Origin: Prauserella endophytica
Lineage (GTDB): Bacteria; Actinomycetota; Actinomycetes; Mycobacteriales; Pseudonocardiaceae
Length of the DNA stretch: 64,000 bases
Direction: 5' to 3'
Assembly (NCBI RefSeq): GCF_005146945.1
Contig: NZ_SWMS01000014.1
Location: 1-64,000 of the forward strand
This document shows positions 50,898 through 58,034 of the stretch, in pieces. The notes beneath the pieces are model-generated. The model saw nothing but the letters and a program-made list of their open reading frames with translations, ran no database searches and was not told the DNA's origin. How positions within the stretch are numbered: the stretch's first letter is position 1; every line of letters begins with the position of its first letter. Both the position numbers and the translations under genes were made by a program.

Positions 50898-51154
50898 GCT
50901 GGCCTCGCTGGGGTCTCGACGATCGTGATGCGGGCACCGATGGCGTGGACGTAGCCGAGGAGGTCGCCCAAGCGCGGCTGCCGGGCGCAGGTCTCCCAGC
51001 GGGACACGACGTCGCGCGTGGTGGCGAGCCGGTCAGCGACCGTCTCCTGCGTGATCCGGTGGCGACGGCGGATCGCGACGAGCTGCCGCATGACGGCCTG
51101 CGCGTCGGCACGCCGTTGGCGGGTGGTGCGTCTCCAAGGGTCCGCTCGCAACAT
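50894..51154 (-). CDS. XRE-family helix-turn-helix repressor
   Basis: The 86-aa protein has an XRE-type helix-turn-helix (VMRQLVAIRRRHRITQETVADRLATTRDVVSRWETCARQPRLGDLLGYVHAIG, residues about 21-72). The ATG at 51154 has GGAGG 9 nt upstream, while an upstream TTG has none. It is divergent from the excisionase-like gene across a 200-bp region containing three 18-bp iterons, so it probably controls the lysogeny switch. Confidence 0.75.
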   Translation of the reverse strand: MLRADPWRRTTRQRRADAQAVMRQLVAIRRRHRITQETVADRLATTRDVVSRWETCARQPRLGDLLGYVHAIGARITIVETPARPA

Positions 51155-51263
51155 CGCCTCTTCCCTCCACCTCGCCAACCACGATGGGGACGTCCGCGTA
51201 CTCGGCCACCGGCCAGTGCCTTCCCGCTCAGCCCCCTGTCCGCTGCCTGGAGTCTTCCCAACT

Positions 51264-51314
51264 GTTCCACTAGTTGCAAGAGTTCCGTTAGATGCATACG
51301 TTCCGAAAGTTGCA
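51264..51314. repeat. Three 18-bp direct repeats (iterons) in the prophage switch region
   Basis: GTTCCACTAGTTGCA (51264), GTTCCGTTAGATGCA (51282) and GTTCCGAAAGTTGCA (51300) recur with an exact 18-bp period. They lie between the divergent XRE repressor and MerR/AlpA-like genes. They are candidate binding sites for either regulator. Confidence 0.75.
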
Positions 51315-51355
51315 GTCGATCACCATGCGTTCCATCGGTGGTGTTTCGTTGCATC

Positions 51356-51550
51356 GTGATCAAGGAACGGCCCCCAGTGAGCACCGGCGAAGCGGCGAAG
51401 GAACTCGGCATCGGCCGCACGACCCTGTTCCGCTGGTGGAAGGCAGGCTTGGTCACACCCGACTACGTCACCCCCGGTGGCCAGGCCCGCTGGAACACGG
51501 CCGACCTCCGTCGCCAGATCGATCGCCTCCAGCAGCAGCGCGAGGCGTGA
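51356..51550 (+). CDS. MerR/AlpA-type helix-turn-helix protein, probable excisionase
   Basis: The 64-aa protein is essentially one winged helix-turn-helix: VSTGEAAKELGIGRTTLFRWWKAGLVTPDYVTPGGQARWNTADLRRQIDRLQQQ. This matches the MerR-like/BldC-like DNA-binding domain used by phage excisionases and small actinobacterial regulators. It starts with GTG at 51356. Head-to-tail iterons directly upstream fit the way such proteins bind DNA. It may serve as excisionase for the tyrosine integrase. Confidence 0.7.
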   Translation: MIKERPPVSTGEAAKELGIGRTTLFRWWKAGLVTPDYVTPGGQARWNTADLRRQIDRLQQQREA

Positions 51551-51680
51551 CCCCTGGCCGGCGCGGAGTCGGGGCATCCGCGCCGACCAGGTGCTCGGGA
51601 GGTTCCTCGTCGGTCTCGACGGGCCAGCCGTCAGCGCCGATCTTGCTGACGCGGCCGTCGTGGTGCAGGAACCAGCTCAC
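51468..51680 (-). CDS. Small prophage protein overlapping the excisionase gene antisense
   Basis: The 70-aa frame starts with GTG overlapping the previous stop (GTGA at 51677-51680) and reads MSWFLHHDGRVSKIGADGWP followed by VETDEEPPEHLVG, which looks protein-like. The C-terminal third overlaps the excisionase-like gene on the other strand and is low in information. The true stop could make it shorter in function. Confidence 0.4.
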   Translation of the reverse strand: MSWFLHHDGRVSKIGADGWPVETDEEPPEHLVGADAPTPRRPGVTPRAAAGGDRSGDGGRPCSSGPGHRG

Positions 51681-51901
51681 CGGTCCTCCCGCTGGTAGAC
51701 GACGACCTCGGCGCGGGCACGGACCGTGCGGGCGAGGCGCTCAAGCAGGTCGGCGAGCTCGGCGAACTGGGCCGGGCGAACGTTGCCGCGGGGCACCTCG
51801 AACGCGATGTCGCCGAGGAACGACTGCGCTGTGCGCAGCAACGTCGCGAGCTCCGTGTCGCTCGGCGGCTCGACAACCCCGTGTCCGCTGCTCTCCGTCA
51901 C
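51677..51901 (-). CDS. Small acidic helical prophage protein
   Basis: The 74-aa protein (MTESSGHGVVEPPSDTELATLLRTAQSFLGDIAFEVPRG, then QFAELADLLERLARTVRARAEVVVYQ) is helical. It starts with GTG preceded by TAGCGT at 7 nt (leaderless type). It is divergent from the XRE-TPR regulator. No family is recognised. Confidence 0.55.
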   Translation of the reverse strand: MTESSGHGVVEPPSDTELATLLRTAQSFLGDIAFEVPRGNVRPAQFAELADLLERLARTVRARAEVVVYQREDR

Positions 51902-51935
51902 ATCCCAAACGCTAGGAGCGATGTCGCAGCTGAAG

Positions 51936-51953
51936 TACTCAACAACTACTCAA
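51936..51953. promoter_or_regulatory. Tandem TACTCAA boxes in the divergent promoter
   Basis: TACTCAA occurs at 51936-51942 and 51947-51953, 11 bp apart, about one helical turn, between the divergent starts at 51901 and 51998. It is a candidate operator of the XRE-TPR regulator. Confidence 0.4.
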
Positions 51954-51997
51954 GGTAGGCTGTAGCGTGCACGCACCCTCGGACCAGGGAGCAGCGC

Positions 51998-53188
51998 ATG
52001 ACCCACGACGAGTACGACAGCGTAGGACGGCGAGTCGCCCGAGCACGTCGCCTCGCCGGGATCACCCAGCAGCAACTCGCGGACCGTGCACACGTCGGCC
52101 TCGGCACCATCCGGCACGTTGAGCAGGGCCGCATCCCCGCCTCGCCGTCGTTCGTCGCATCCGTCGCCCGCGCACTGCGGGTCAAGCCAGCACACCTCTA
52201 CGACACCCGCGAAGACCAGGTCATGGAAGAGCCGAGCGCCGACTCCGCCACGATCTCGGACCTGCGGTCAGCGCTTGACGCCTACGACGACCCACGCCCC
52301 GAGGGCGCGCCGCTCACCCTCGCCGCGATCAGCCGCGGTCTTGGAACTGTCGCACGAGCGATCCACCAGGAGCGCTACGACGAGGCCGCGCCGAAGCTGC
52401 CCCCGTTGCTGCACCACCTCTACCCCCTCGCTGAGCAGTCCGGCCGTAAGGGCGAGCAAGCCCGCGCTGCGCTGCACGACGCCTACCGCATGGCCGCCAC
52501 CATCGGCGGCCAGTATCGGCAGTTCGACCTCGCGGCGCTCGCGCACGAACGGCATATCCACCTTGCCCCCTCCACGGGCGACCCGCTCCGCGTCGTCGTG
52601 AGCGCCTACCACCGCTCGACTCGGCACCTCCAGTACGCCGACTTCCGGGCTGGCCTGCGCTTGCTCACCCGTGCCCGCGACCACCTCGACGCCAGCCCCG
52701 AGGCGCGAGCGATGGCCGTACAGCTCGATCTCCGGTCCGCGGTGCTCGCTGCGCGCGCTGGCGACGGCCAGGAAGCGGACGAGTACATCGCCGAGGCGCG
52801 CGCGATCCTCGACGAGTTCGCCCCGCCCGAGCGGCCGTACTTCAACATCGACGCCTCCGCGCTCAATACAGCGGTGCACTGGTGCGCGCTGCCCGTCGAG
52901 CAGTACGACGCGGCGGAGTCGTTGCGCCGCAACGATGCGGTGCGTGTGCAGGACCCAACGCGGCCGGAGCGAGTGGGGCATCACCACATCGACATGGCGC
53001 GGGCGTGCGTGCTGCACGGCGATCGTGAGAAGGCGCTCGTGCACCTCAACGAAGCGCGCCGCATCTCACCGCGCCGCACACGGCAGCATCCGCAGGTCCG
53101 CGAGACCGTGGTGACGCTCGCCGAGCAGGAACGGCGCCGCGACGACACGCTCGCTGGGTTCGCCCGCTGGGCGGGCGTTCAGGTCTGA
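51998..53188 (+). CDS. XRE-family regulator with TPR-like sensor domain
   Basis: The 396-aa protein has an N-terminal XRE helix-turn-helix (VGRRVARARRLAGITQQQLADRAHVGLGTIRHVEQGRIPASPSFVASVARALRV, residues 9-62). About 300 residues of helical repeats resemble TPRs (EQARAALHDAYRMAATIGGQYRQFDLAALAHERH; RSAVLAARAGDGQEADEYIAEARAIL; HIDMARACVLHGDREKALVHLNEARRI). This is the architecture of peptide- or metabolite-sensing regulators common in Streptomyces and related genomes and mobile elements. GGGAGC precedes the ATG. Confidence 0.8.
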   Translation: MTHDEYDSVGRRVARARRLAGITQQQLADRAHVGLGTIRHVEQGRIPASPSFVASVARALRVKPAHLYDTREDQVMEEPSADSATISDLRSALDAYDDPRPEGAPLTLAAISRGLGTVARAIHQERYDEAAPKLPPLLHHLYPLAEQSGRKGEQARAALHDAYRMAATIGGQYRQFDLAALAHERHIHLAPSTGDPLRVVVSAYHRSTRHLQYADFRAGLRLLTRARDHLDASPEARAMAVQLDLRSAVLAARAGDGQEADEYIAEARAILDEFAPPERPYFNIDASALNTAVHWCALPVEQYDAAESLRRNDAVRVQDPTRPERVGHHHIDMARACVLHGDREKALVHLNEARRISPRRTRQHPQVRETVVTLAEQERRRDDTLAGFARWAGVQV

Positions 53189-53191
53189 ACC

Positions 53192-53857
53192 TCAGTACGT
53201 CCAGGCGTGCTTGAGGTCGAGGCGGGTCGTGGCTGCGCCGCTGGCGGGGTCGTAGTTCTGGATCCGGTACGCCATGCCGTAGCCCTTGGCGAGGAAGACG
53301 TCCCGGTGCACGCGCAGCGAGAACGCGTGACCGTTGTCGTCCCACCACTTCTCGGTCTGCCGCAGCGCCGGGGCCGCGGGCAGGTGCGGGCTCGCGATCA
53401 CGCCGACGTTGGTCCAGCGCTGCTCGTGCGCGAACGCCACCCGCTTCCCGCTCGACTGCTCGACGATCGTGCCGAGCGCGAACATGCCGTAGCAGCCGCC
53501 GAGCGGCGGCGGCACCGTCCACTTCGCGTAGTGCTGCGCGCCCGGCGGCAGCGCCACACGGTTCGTGACGAGGTCGCCGTCGGCCGTCCACTGCACGGCG
53601 GCGTCGAGCTCGTAGAACGTGCCGTTGCCCTCCCAGCCGTCGAGCATCACCCAATCGCCGTCGCGGCGGAAGTGCTCCTTGTACTGGTGCGGCTCGCTGG
53701 CCCACGTGTGCGGGTGGCCCCAGCGGATGCGCGACTCGGTCGCGGACTGTGGTTCCCACGCCCATTGGCCCTCGGCCTGCGTGGCGTTCCAGTGCTGTCC
53801 GGCGGCGCGCTCAAACATGAGCGTGTAGTCGGCATAGGTGTCTACTGTGGACGGCAT
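53192..53857 (-). CDS. Prophage protein of unknown function, aromatic-rich beta protein
   Basis: The 221-aa protein (MPSTVDTYADYTLMFERAAGQHWNATQAEGQWAWEPQ...) is rich in Trp, Tyr and His and looks like a soluble beta protein without signal peptide. It ends the late minus-strand module and converges on the regulator gene. GGGAGG precedes the ATG. It could be a tail-associated or cargo protein. I recognise no lysin or holin features. Confidence 0.6.
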   Translation of the reverse strand: MPSTVDTYADYTLMFERAAGQHWNATQAEGQWAWEPQSATESRIRWGHPHTWASEPHQYKEHFRRDGDWVMLDGWEGNGTFYELDAAVQWTADGDLVTNRVALPPGAQHYAKWTVPPPLGGCYGMFALGTIVEQSSGKRVAFAHEQRWTNVGVIASPHLPAAPALRQTEKWWDDNGHAFSLRVHRDVFLAKGYGMAYRIQNYDPASGAATTRLDLKHAWTY

Positions 53858-53916
53858 CGTGACGACCTCCCTTGTGTCGCCACGACAATCACGTCACAGT
53901 GTCACCACCAGATTGC

Positions 53917-54720
53917 TTACAGTGGACGGACGAACCGGGCCTTGAGGTAGGTCGCGCCGCCGACCGCGTCGAGCACCATCGTGTCGTTGTCCCCGCTCGC
54001 GGCCGCGTAGAGCGTCTGGTACGCCCGCAGGTAATAGGGCTCCGTCGTGCTCGTCACCCGGATCTCACCGCTGATCGGTAGATAGATTGCCTGCCGGCTC
54101 GGGATGTTCGCGGGGAGCACGTCGTTGTTCAGCAGCTCGATCGTGCCGCTGCCGGTCATGAGTGCGGCCTGCACCTGGCCGAGCAGCGCGGTCGCCGCGA
54201 CGTCGCGCACAACGATCCCGAGGTTCGCGGTGATCATCCAGTAGCCCGTGTAGCCGAATGTGAACTCGTAGTTGTTCGCGGACTTCGTGATCGCGCCGCC
54301 TTCGTTCGTCGGCGCGGGCATCCACAGCGTGCGCGCCGCGGTTGTCGTGTCGTTCGGCTGGATCAGCTGTGCGTTCGCCGTGTTCGCCGTCGAGCACAGC
54401 GCGGCGAAGTTCGCTGGCGGTGTGGTGGTGCGGCCAGTGTGCACGAGGTGCGCGAAGCGGGCCGTGGACGGCGTCAGCGTCTCCAGCGCGCCCGCACGGG
54501 TCCGGAGAGCGGCCAGCTGTGCGGAGGCTGTGCCCGTCGTGGTGCTCGACCCCGTGCCCACACCGGAACCGAGCCGGGCACTGAGCCCGTTGATTTCCGA
54601 CAGGCGGTCGATGTCTCGCCCGTCGAGATTGTTGAGCAGCAGCTTGAGGATCTCGCCGAACTGCGAACTCGACACTTCCGCGCCGGGCGGCCCGACGACG
54701 AGCTGATCACTGAATGCCAT
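53917..54720 (-). CDS. Phage tail fibre/appendage-like protein
   Basis: The 267-aa protein has a helical N-terminus (GEILKLLLNNLDGRDIDRLSEINGLSARL). A beta-rich C-terminal half follows, with jelly-roll-like strands (NNYEFTFGYTGYWMITANLGIVVRDVAATALLGQVQAAL, PSRQAIYLPISGEIRVTSTTEPYYLRAYQTLYAA) as in C1q/TNF-like receptor-binding heads. It lies 6 bp after the minor tail gene, so it is part of the tail tip. Identification is by fold impression and position. Confidence 0.6.
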   Translation of the reverse strand: MAFSDQLVVGPPGAEVSSSQFGEILKLLLNNLDGRDIDRLSEINGLSARLGSGVGTGSSTTTGTASAQLAALRTRAGALETLTPSTARFAHLVHTGRTTTPPANFAALCSTANTANAQLIQPNDTTTAARTLWMPAPTNEGGAITKSANNYEFTFGYTGYWMITANLGIVVRDVAATALLGQVQAALMTGSGTIELLNNDVLPANIPSRQAIYLPISGEIRVTSTTEPYYLRAYQTLYAAASGDNDTMVLDAVGGATYLKARFVRPL

Positions 54721-54726
54721 GCGTCC

Positions 54727-57240
54727 TCACTCTCCCCACGTCCCGACGTCCCAGCCGAGGTCCGGGTCATCCCAGAGCGCCACACCAGGCGTGCGCACGA
54801 TCCGCAGCGCGAGCGTGTCCACCGACCCCGACGCGTCGTCCCGACGGTTGATGCCGATCACCTGCGCGAACAACGCCCCCGTGATGCCGCCCTCGTTCGT
54901 CAGCCGGATCACGTCGCGCAGCTGGATACGCGGATCGGCCGGGATAGTGATCGGCTCGACCAGCGGCGCGGGCTGCACGGTGTCCTTGAGCAGGTTCTCC
55001 AGGATCACGTCGACCGACCCCTTGGTCTGTCGCCAATCGGAGTCTCCGATGTCGACGGCGCGCGTGCCGCGCAGCGCCACCTCGGCCGCGTCCACCTTCT
55101 TCGTGCGGTGTGTGTTCCGCTCGCTGTAGGCCAGCCCGGACAGATGGAACGAGCTGGAGTTGCCCCCGATGTACGAGCCGAGATACGCGGCAGCCCAGCC
55201 CGCGTTGACCCACCAGCGCACCAGCGCCGAGCGCGCATCGGGCTGGTCTGGATCCGGGAATCGCAGGTCGACCGAGATACCGCCACCGATCCCGGGAACA
55301 TTCGGATGTTCGACGTTGACGTTGTCGGCGCGCACCGCCGAGACGCTGGAGATCCTGATGTCCGGGCCGTTCGGCGGCTGGGTCGCGCTGACGCCATTAA
55401 TGCGCGCGTCCACGGTCACAGCCTCATCGAAAGAGATCACCCGCTCCAGCGTGTCCCCGGGAGACACGTAGTAGTCGAGCGGACCGGGATTGGTATAGAC
55501 GTGCTTGAACACCGCGTACCGGTTGACCGCGCCGCCGGTCATGGTGTTGGCGTAGTGATCAAGGCTCGGGTCGATGATCAGCGACAGCAGCTTGTCGTCG
55601 TCGATGGTCAGCAGGTTGCCGCCCGCGATCTGGTCGAGCGCTTCCTGCCGCATCCTCGGGTGCGACAGGGCGATGATCTGGCCGTGCTCGTTGGTGTGCA
55701 CGACACCGAACTCGGCCTTCACGATCTCCTGCAACAGATCCCATGCGGGCCGCTCGACCACGTCCGGTATCCACTGGAGCTCCGTGAACGTGTGGTACGG
55801 CAGCGCCAGCGGCATGGCCTCGCGTTCCGGCGGGTAGCCCTGGCCGAGCTGGTATTCGAGCGTGGCGTCGCCGTCGTAGATCTGCACGTGCTGTATTGGG
55901 GCGGCGCTCGCCCGCAGTTCGACGAGGTTCGGCCGGAACGCTGGCGGCACGTTGAGGTACCGGAACCCCGCGGCGGGCATCGAGGAGGTAGCCGCGGTGA
56001 CGGGGGAGTCGTCGAGGTGAACGTCGATCTGCACACTCGTCGAGGACACCGTGAACATCGCGTTCACGTAGTGCCAGCCCGCCGGGGCGAGCGCGGCATC
56101 GTAGGTCTTGACCCAGATCCGCGTACCGGTGAGCGCGCCGCTCTCGGTGAGCTGCACGGTGATCCGGCCATTGGAATCGACGAACAACGTGGCGTTGCCG
56201 GTGACGCCGTTGACCCACCAGTCGTCCATGAACAGCGTCACATACGACGGGTTGCCGACGGCCGAACCGCCCGCCGACTGGAACCACATCGACATGCCGA
56301 TCTTGCGCGTCGCACCGCCCGAGCCCGCGGCGGGCACGGTCACGGCGCGGGCGCAGTTGATCCACGAGTTAGACCGGCGCGTGCTGTTGTACGGCGGGAG
56401 CAGCGGCTTGAGGCAGAGCCCGAACTTCCCCTCCTGCCACTGCCACACGCCAGGGTCGTAGGCGATGGCGTGCCGGACCAGCTGCGGCGAACCGAACGAC
56501 CACGCGTAGTTCCCCACCGACGGCAACAGCAGCCCGTTGCAGGAGGCGTACATGACCGCGTCCTCGCGCGCCGCCGGGCCCGTCGGGCGGCCGCCCTGCC
56601 GCAACGTCTCCTCGACCGCCCACGCCAGCGAACCGGGGACCGCGCCGGCCATCTGCCCGGCGCTCGTGCCCGGATCGTCGACGTTCGGCGGGCGGATGCA
56701 CCAGTGCGGAAAGGTGACGAGTTCGCGGCGGATGTCCTCGACGTCCGAGCAGACGACGGTGACCGTGTTGGCCTCACGGTCGATGGGGGTCGACCGCACC
56801 CAACCGGTGAACTGGCGCACCACCCGCTCGCCCGCCGCGGTCTCGACGACTCGCGAGTAGCGGACCGGGGTGCCTTTGATGTCGAACTCGTACAGCGGGG
56901 AATCCCGCCAGTACGGCGAGAAAAGCTGATCAGCGGCGAGACCCTGCTCGCGGAGCTCGGCGTCCCACGCGGCGTCGAGGTCCGCGTCGCCATACTTTGC
57001 GCCGCCGAGCGTCATTGTGAGCTGAGCCGACGAGAACCCCGTGACCGGGTTGACCTCCTCCGGGAGGTCCCCGACGAGGGTCGGGTACTCCAGCACCGCA
57101 GAGGTGAGCAGCCACGACAGGTCGGTGTACTCGTGGTTGTAGAGGCCGTCGCGGAGCCAGTCGAACTCGACCCGACCGGACATGGTCACATCGGGGCTCG
57201 CCAGGGCTGCCGCGAGATCGGGGTCATCGGCGTGCTGCAT
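54727..57240 (-). CDS. Minor tail protein (tail tip), 837 aa
   Basis: The protein starts with a region typical of siphophage tail-hub proteins (SGRVEFDWLRDGLYNHEYTDLSWLLTSAVLEY; VRQFTGWVRSTPIDREANTVTVVCSDVEDIRREL). The middle has a LamG/concanavalin-like domain (GMSMWFQSAGGSAVGNPSYVTLFMDDWWVNGVTGNATLFVDSNGRI). A C-terminal part contains FGVVHTNEHGQIIALSHPRM and further beta domains. It probably contacts the host surface. It overlaps the upstream tail gene by 1 bp. Confidence 0.75.
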   Translation of the reverse strand: MQHADDPDLAAALASPDVTMSGRVEFDWLRDGLYNHEYTDLSWLLTSAVLEYPTLVGDLPEEVNPVTGFSSAQLTMTLGGAKYGDADLDAAWDAELREQGLAADQLFSPYWRDSPLYEFDIKGTPVRYSRVVETAAGERVVRQFTGWVRSTPIDREANTVTVVCSDVEDIRRELVTFPHWCIRPPNVDDPGTSAGQMAGAVPGSLAWAVEETLRQGGRPTGPAAREDAVMYASCNGLLLPSVGNYAWSFGSPQLVRHAIAYDPGVWQWQEGKFGLCLKPLLPPYNSTRRSNSWINCARAVTVPAAGSGGATRKIGMSMWFQSAGGSAVGNPSYVTLFMDDWWVNGVTGNATLFVDSNGRITVQLTESGALTGTRIWVKTYDAALAPAGWHYVNAMFTVSSTSVQIDVHLDDSPVTAATSSMPAAGFRYLNVPPAFRPNLVELRASAAPIQHVQIYDGDATLEYQLGQGYPPEREAMPLALPYHTFTELQWIPDVVERPAWDLLQEIVKAEFGVVHTNEHGQIIALSHPRMRQEALDQIAGGNLLTIDDDKLLSLIIDPSLDHYANTMTGGAVNRYAVFKHVYTNPGPLDYYVSPGDTLERVISFDEAVTVDARINGVSATQPPNGPDIRISSVSAVRADNVNVEHPNVPGIGGGISVDLRFPDPDQPDARSALVRWWVNAGWAAAYLGSYIGGNSSSFHLSGLAYSERNTHRTKKVDAAEVALRGTRAVDIGDSDWRQTKGSVDVILENLLKDTVQPAPLVEPITIPADPRIQLRDVIRLTNEGGITGALFAQVIGINRRDDASGSVDTLALRIVRTPGVALWDDPDLGWDVGTWGE

Positions 57241-58025
57241 CAGTACTGCTCCAGCAGCTCGAGCGTCACCGACCCGTACGGCAACCGCTCGACGAGCCGC
57301 TGCGGGTTCAGGATCGCGAACGCGCCGACGTGCTCACCCACCGGCCACGGTGACGCTGGCACCGTGTCGCCGTAGCGCAGGCACGCCCGCGGCACTGGCA
57401 TCGTGCCGCCCACGGTGGCGGAGATCGTCGGCGTCGCCCACGTCGCGCCAGCCGGAGCCGTCGCTGTCACCGTCCCCGACGGATCGCTCGTGCCCGACAG
57501 GAGCGTCCCAGCCAGGTCGTACCAGGAGATCCCGGCCGTCAGGCCGGACTCGGTCGCGAACGACAGCACCATGCCCTCGGCGGCGGGCCAGCGGCCCCAG
57601 ACCGGGTTGACCCAGCGCAGCTCACCGGCACCGATGCGGAACCAGCTGTTCGTGCCGTCGGCCTGTGTCGAGATCGAGCCAGAGCTCGTGGACCAGTGGT
57701 CGGCTCGCCCCCGGCCGACGGACTGCCGAGGCGCAAGGTAGTTCCGGGTGGACGGTTCGACGACGACGACCGGTCCGGGTCCGTGCACTTTGGACGCTAG
57801 CTCGGTGAGCCAGTCCGCATGCGCCTCCGGGAGCCACGGCAACTCGATCGACCATCGTCTCGGCTGCTTCGGCCGTGACGAGGTGTGCACCGCGCCGGAA
57901 AGCGCGACCATCTGCGCGAGCTCGTTCGCGGGCACCTTGACCGCGCCACGGCGTGGGTTGCGCATCTCGCGCACGTCACCAGGCCGCCCGATCCACATAC
58001 CCGGATCGTCACCGCCGGGTGTCAC
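57240..58025 (-). CDS. Phage distal tail-like protein
   Basis: The 261-aa protein lies between the tape measure and tail-tip genes, where distal tail proteins are encoded. WIGRPGDVREMRNPRRGAVKVPANELAQM and RRWSIELPWLPEAHADWLTELASKVHGPGPVVVVEPS resemble the N-terminal ring domain. A galectin-like C-terminal domain may bind carbohydrate. The GTG at 58025 is used; an ATG at 57998 is the alternative. Confidence 0.65.
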   Translation of the reverse strand: MTPGGDDPGMWIGRPGDVREMRNPRRGAVKVPANELAQMVALSGAVHTSSRPKQPRRWSIELPWLPEAHADWLTELASKVHGPGPVVVVEPSTRNYLAPRQSVGRGRADHWSTSSGSISTQADGTNSWFRIGAGELRWVNPVWGRWPAAEGMVLSFATESGLTAGISWYDLAGTLLSGTSDPSGTVTATAPAGATWATPTISATVGGTMPVPRACLRYGDTVPASPWPVGEHVGAFAILNPQRLVERLPYGSVTLELLEQY

Positions 58026-58034
58026 GCGCAGAGC

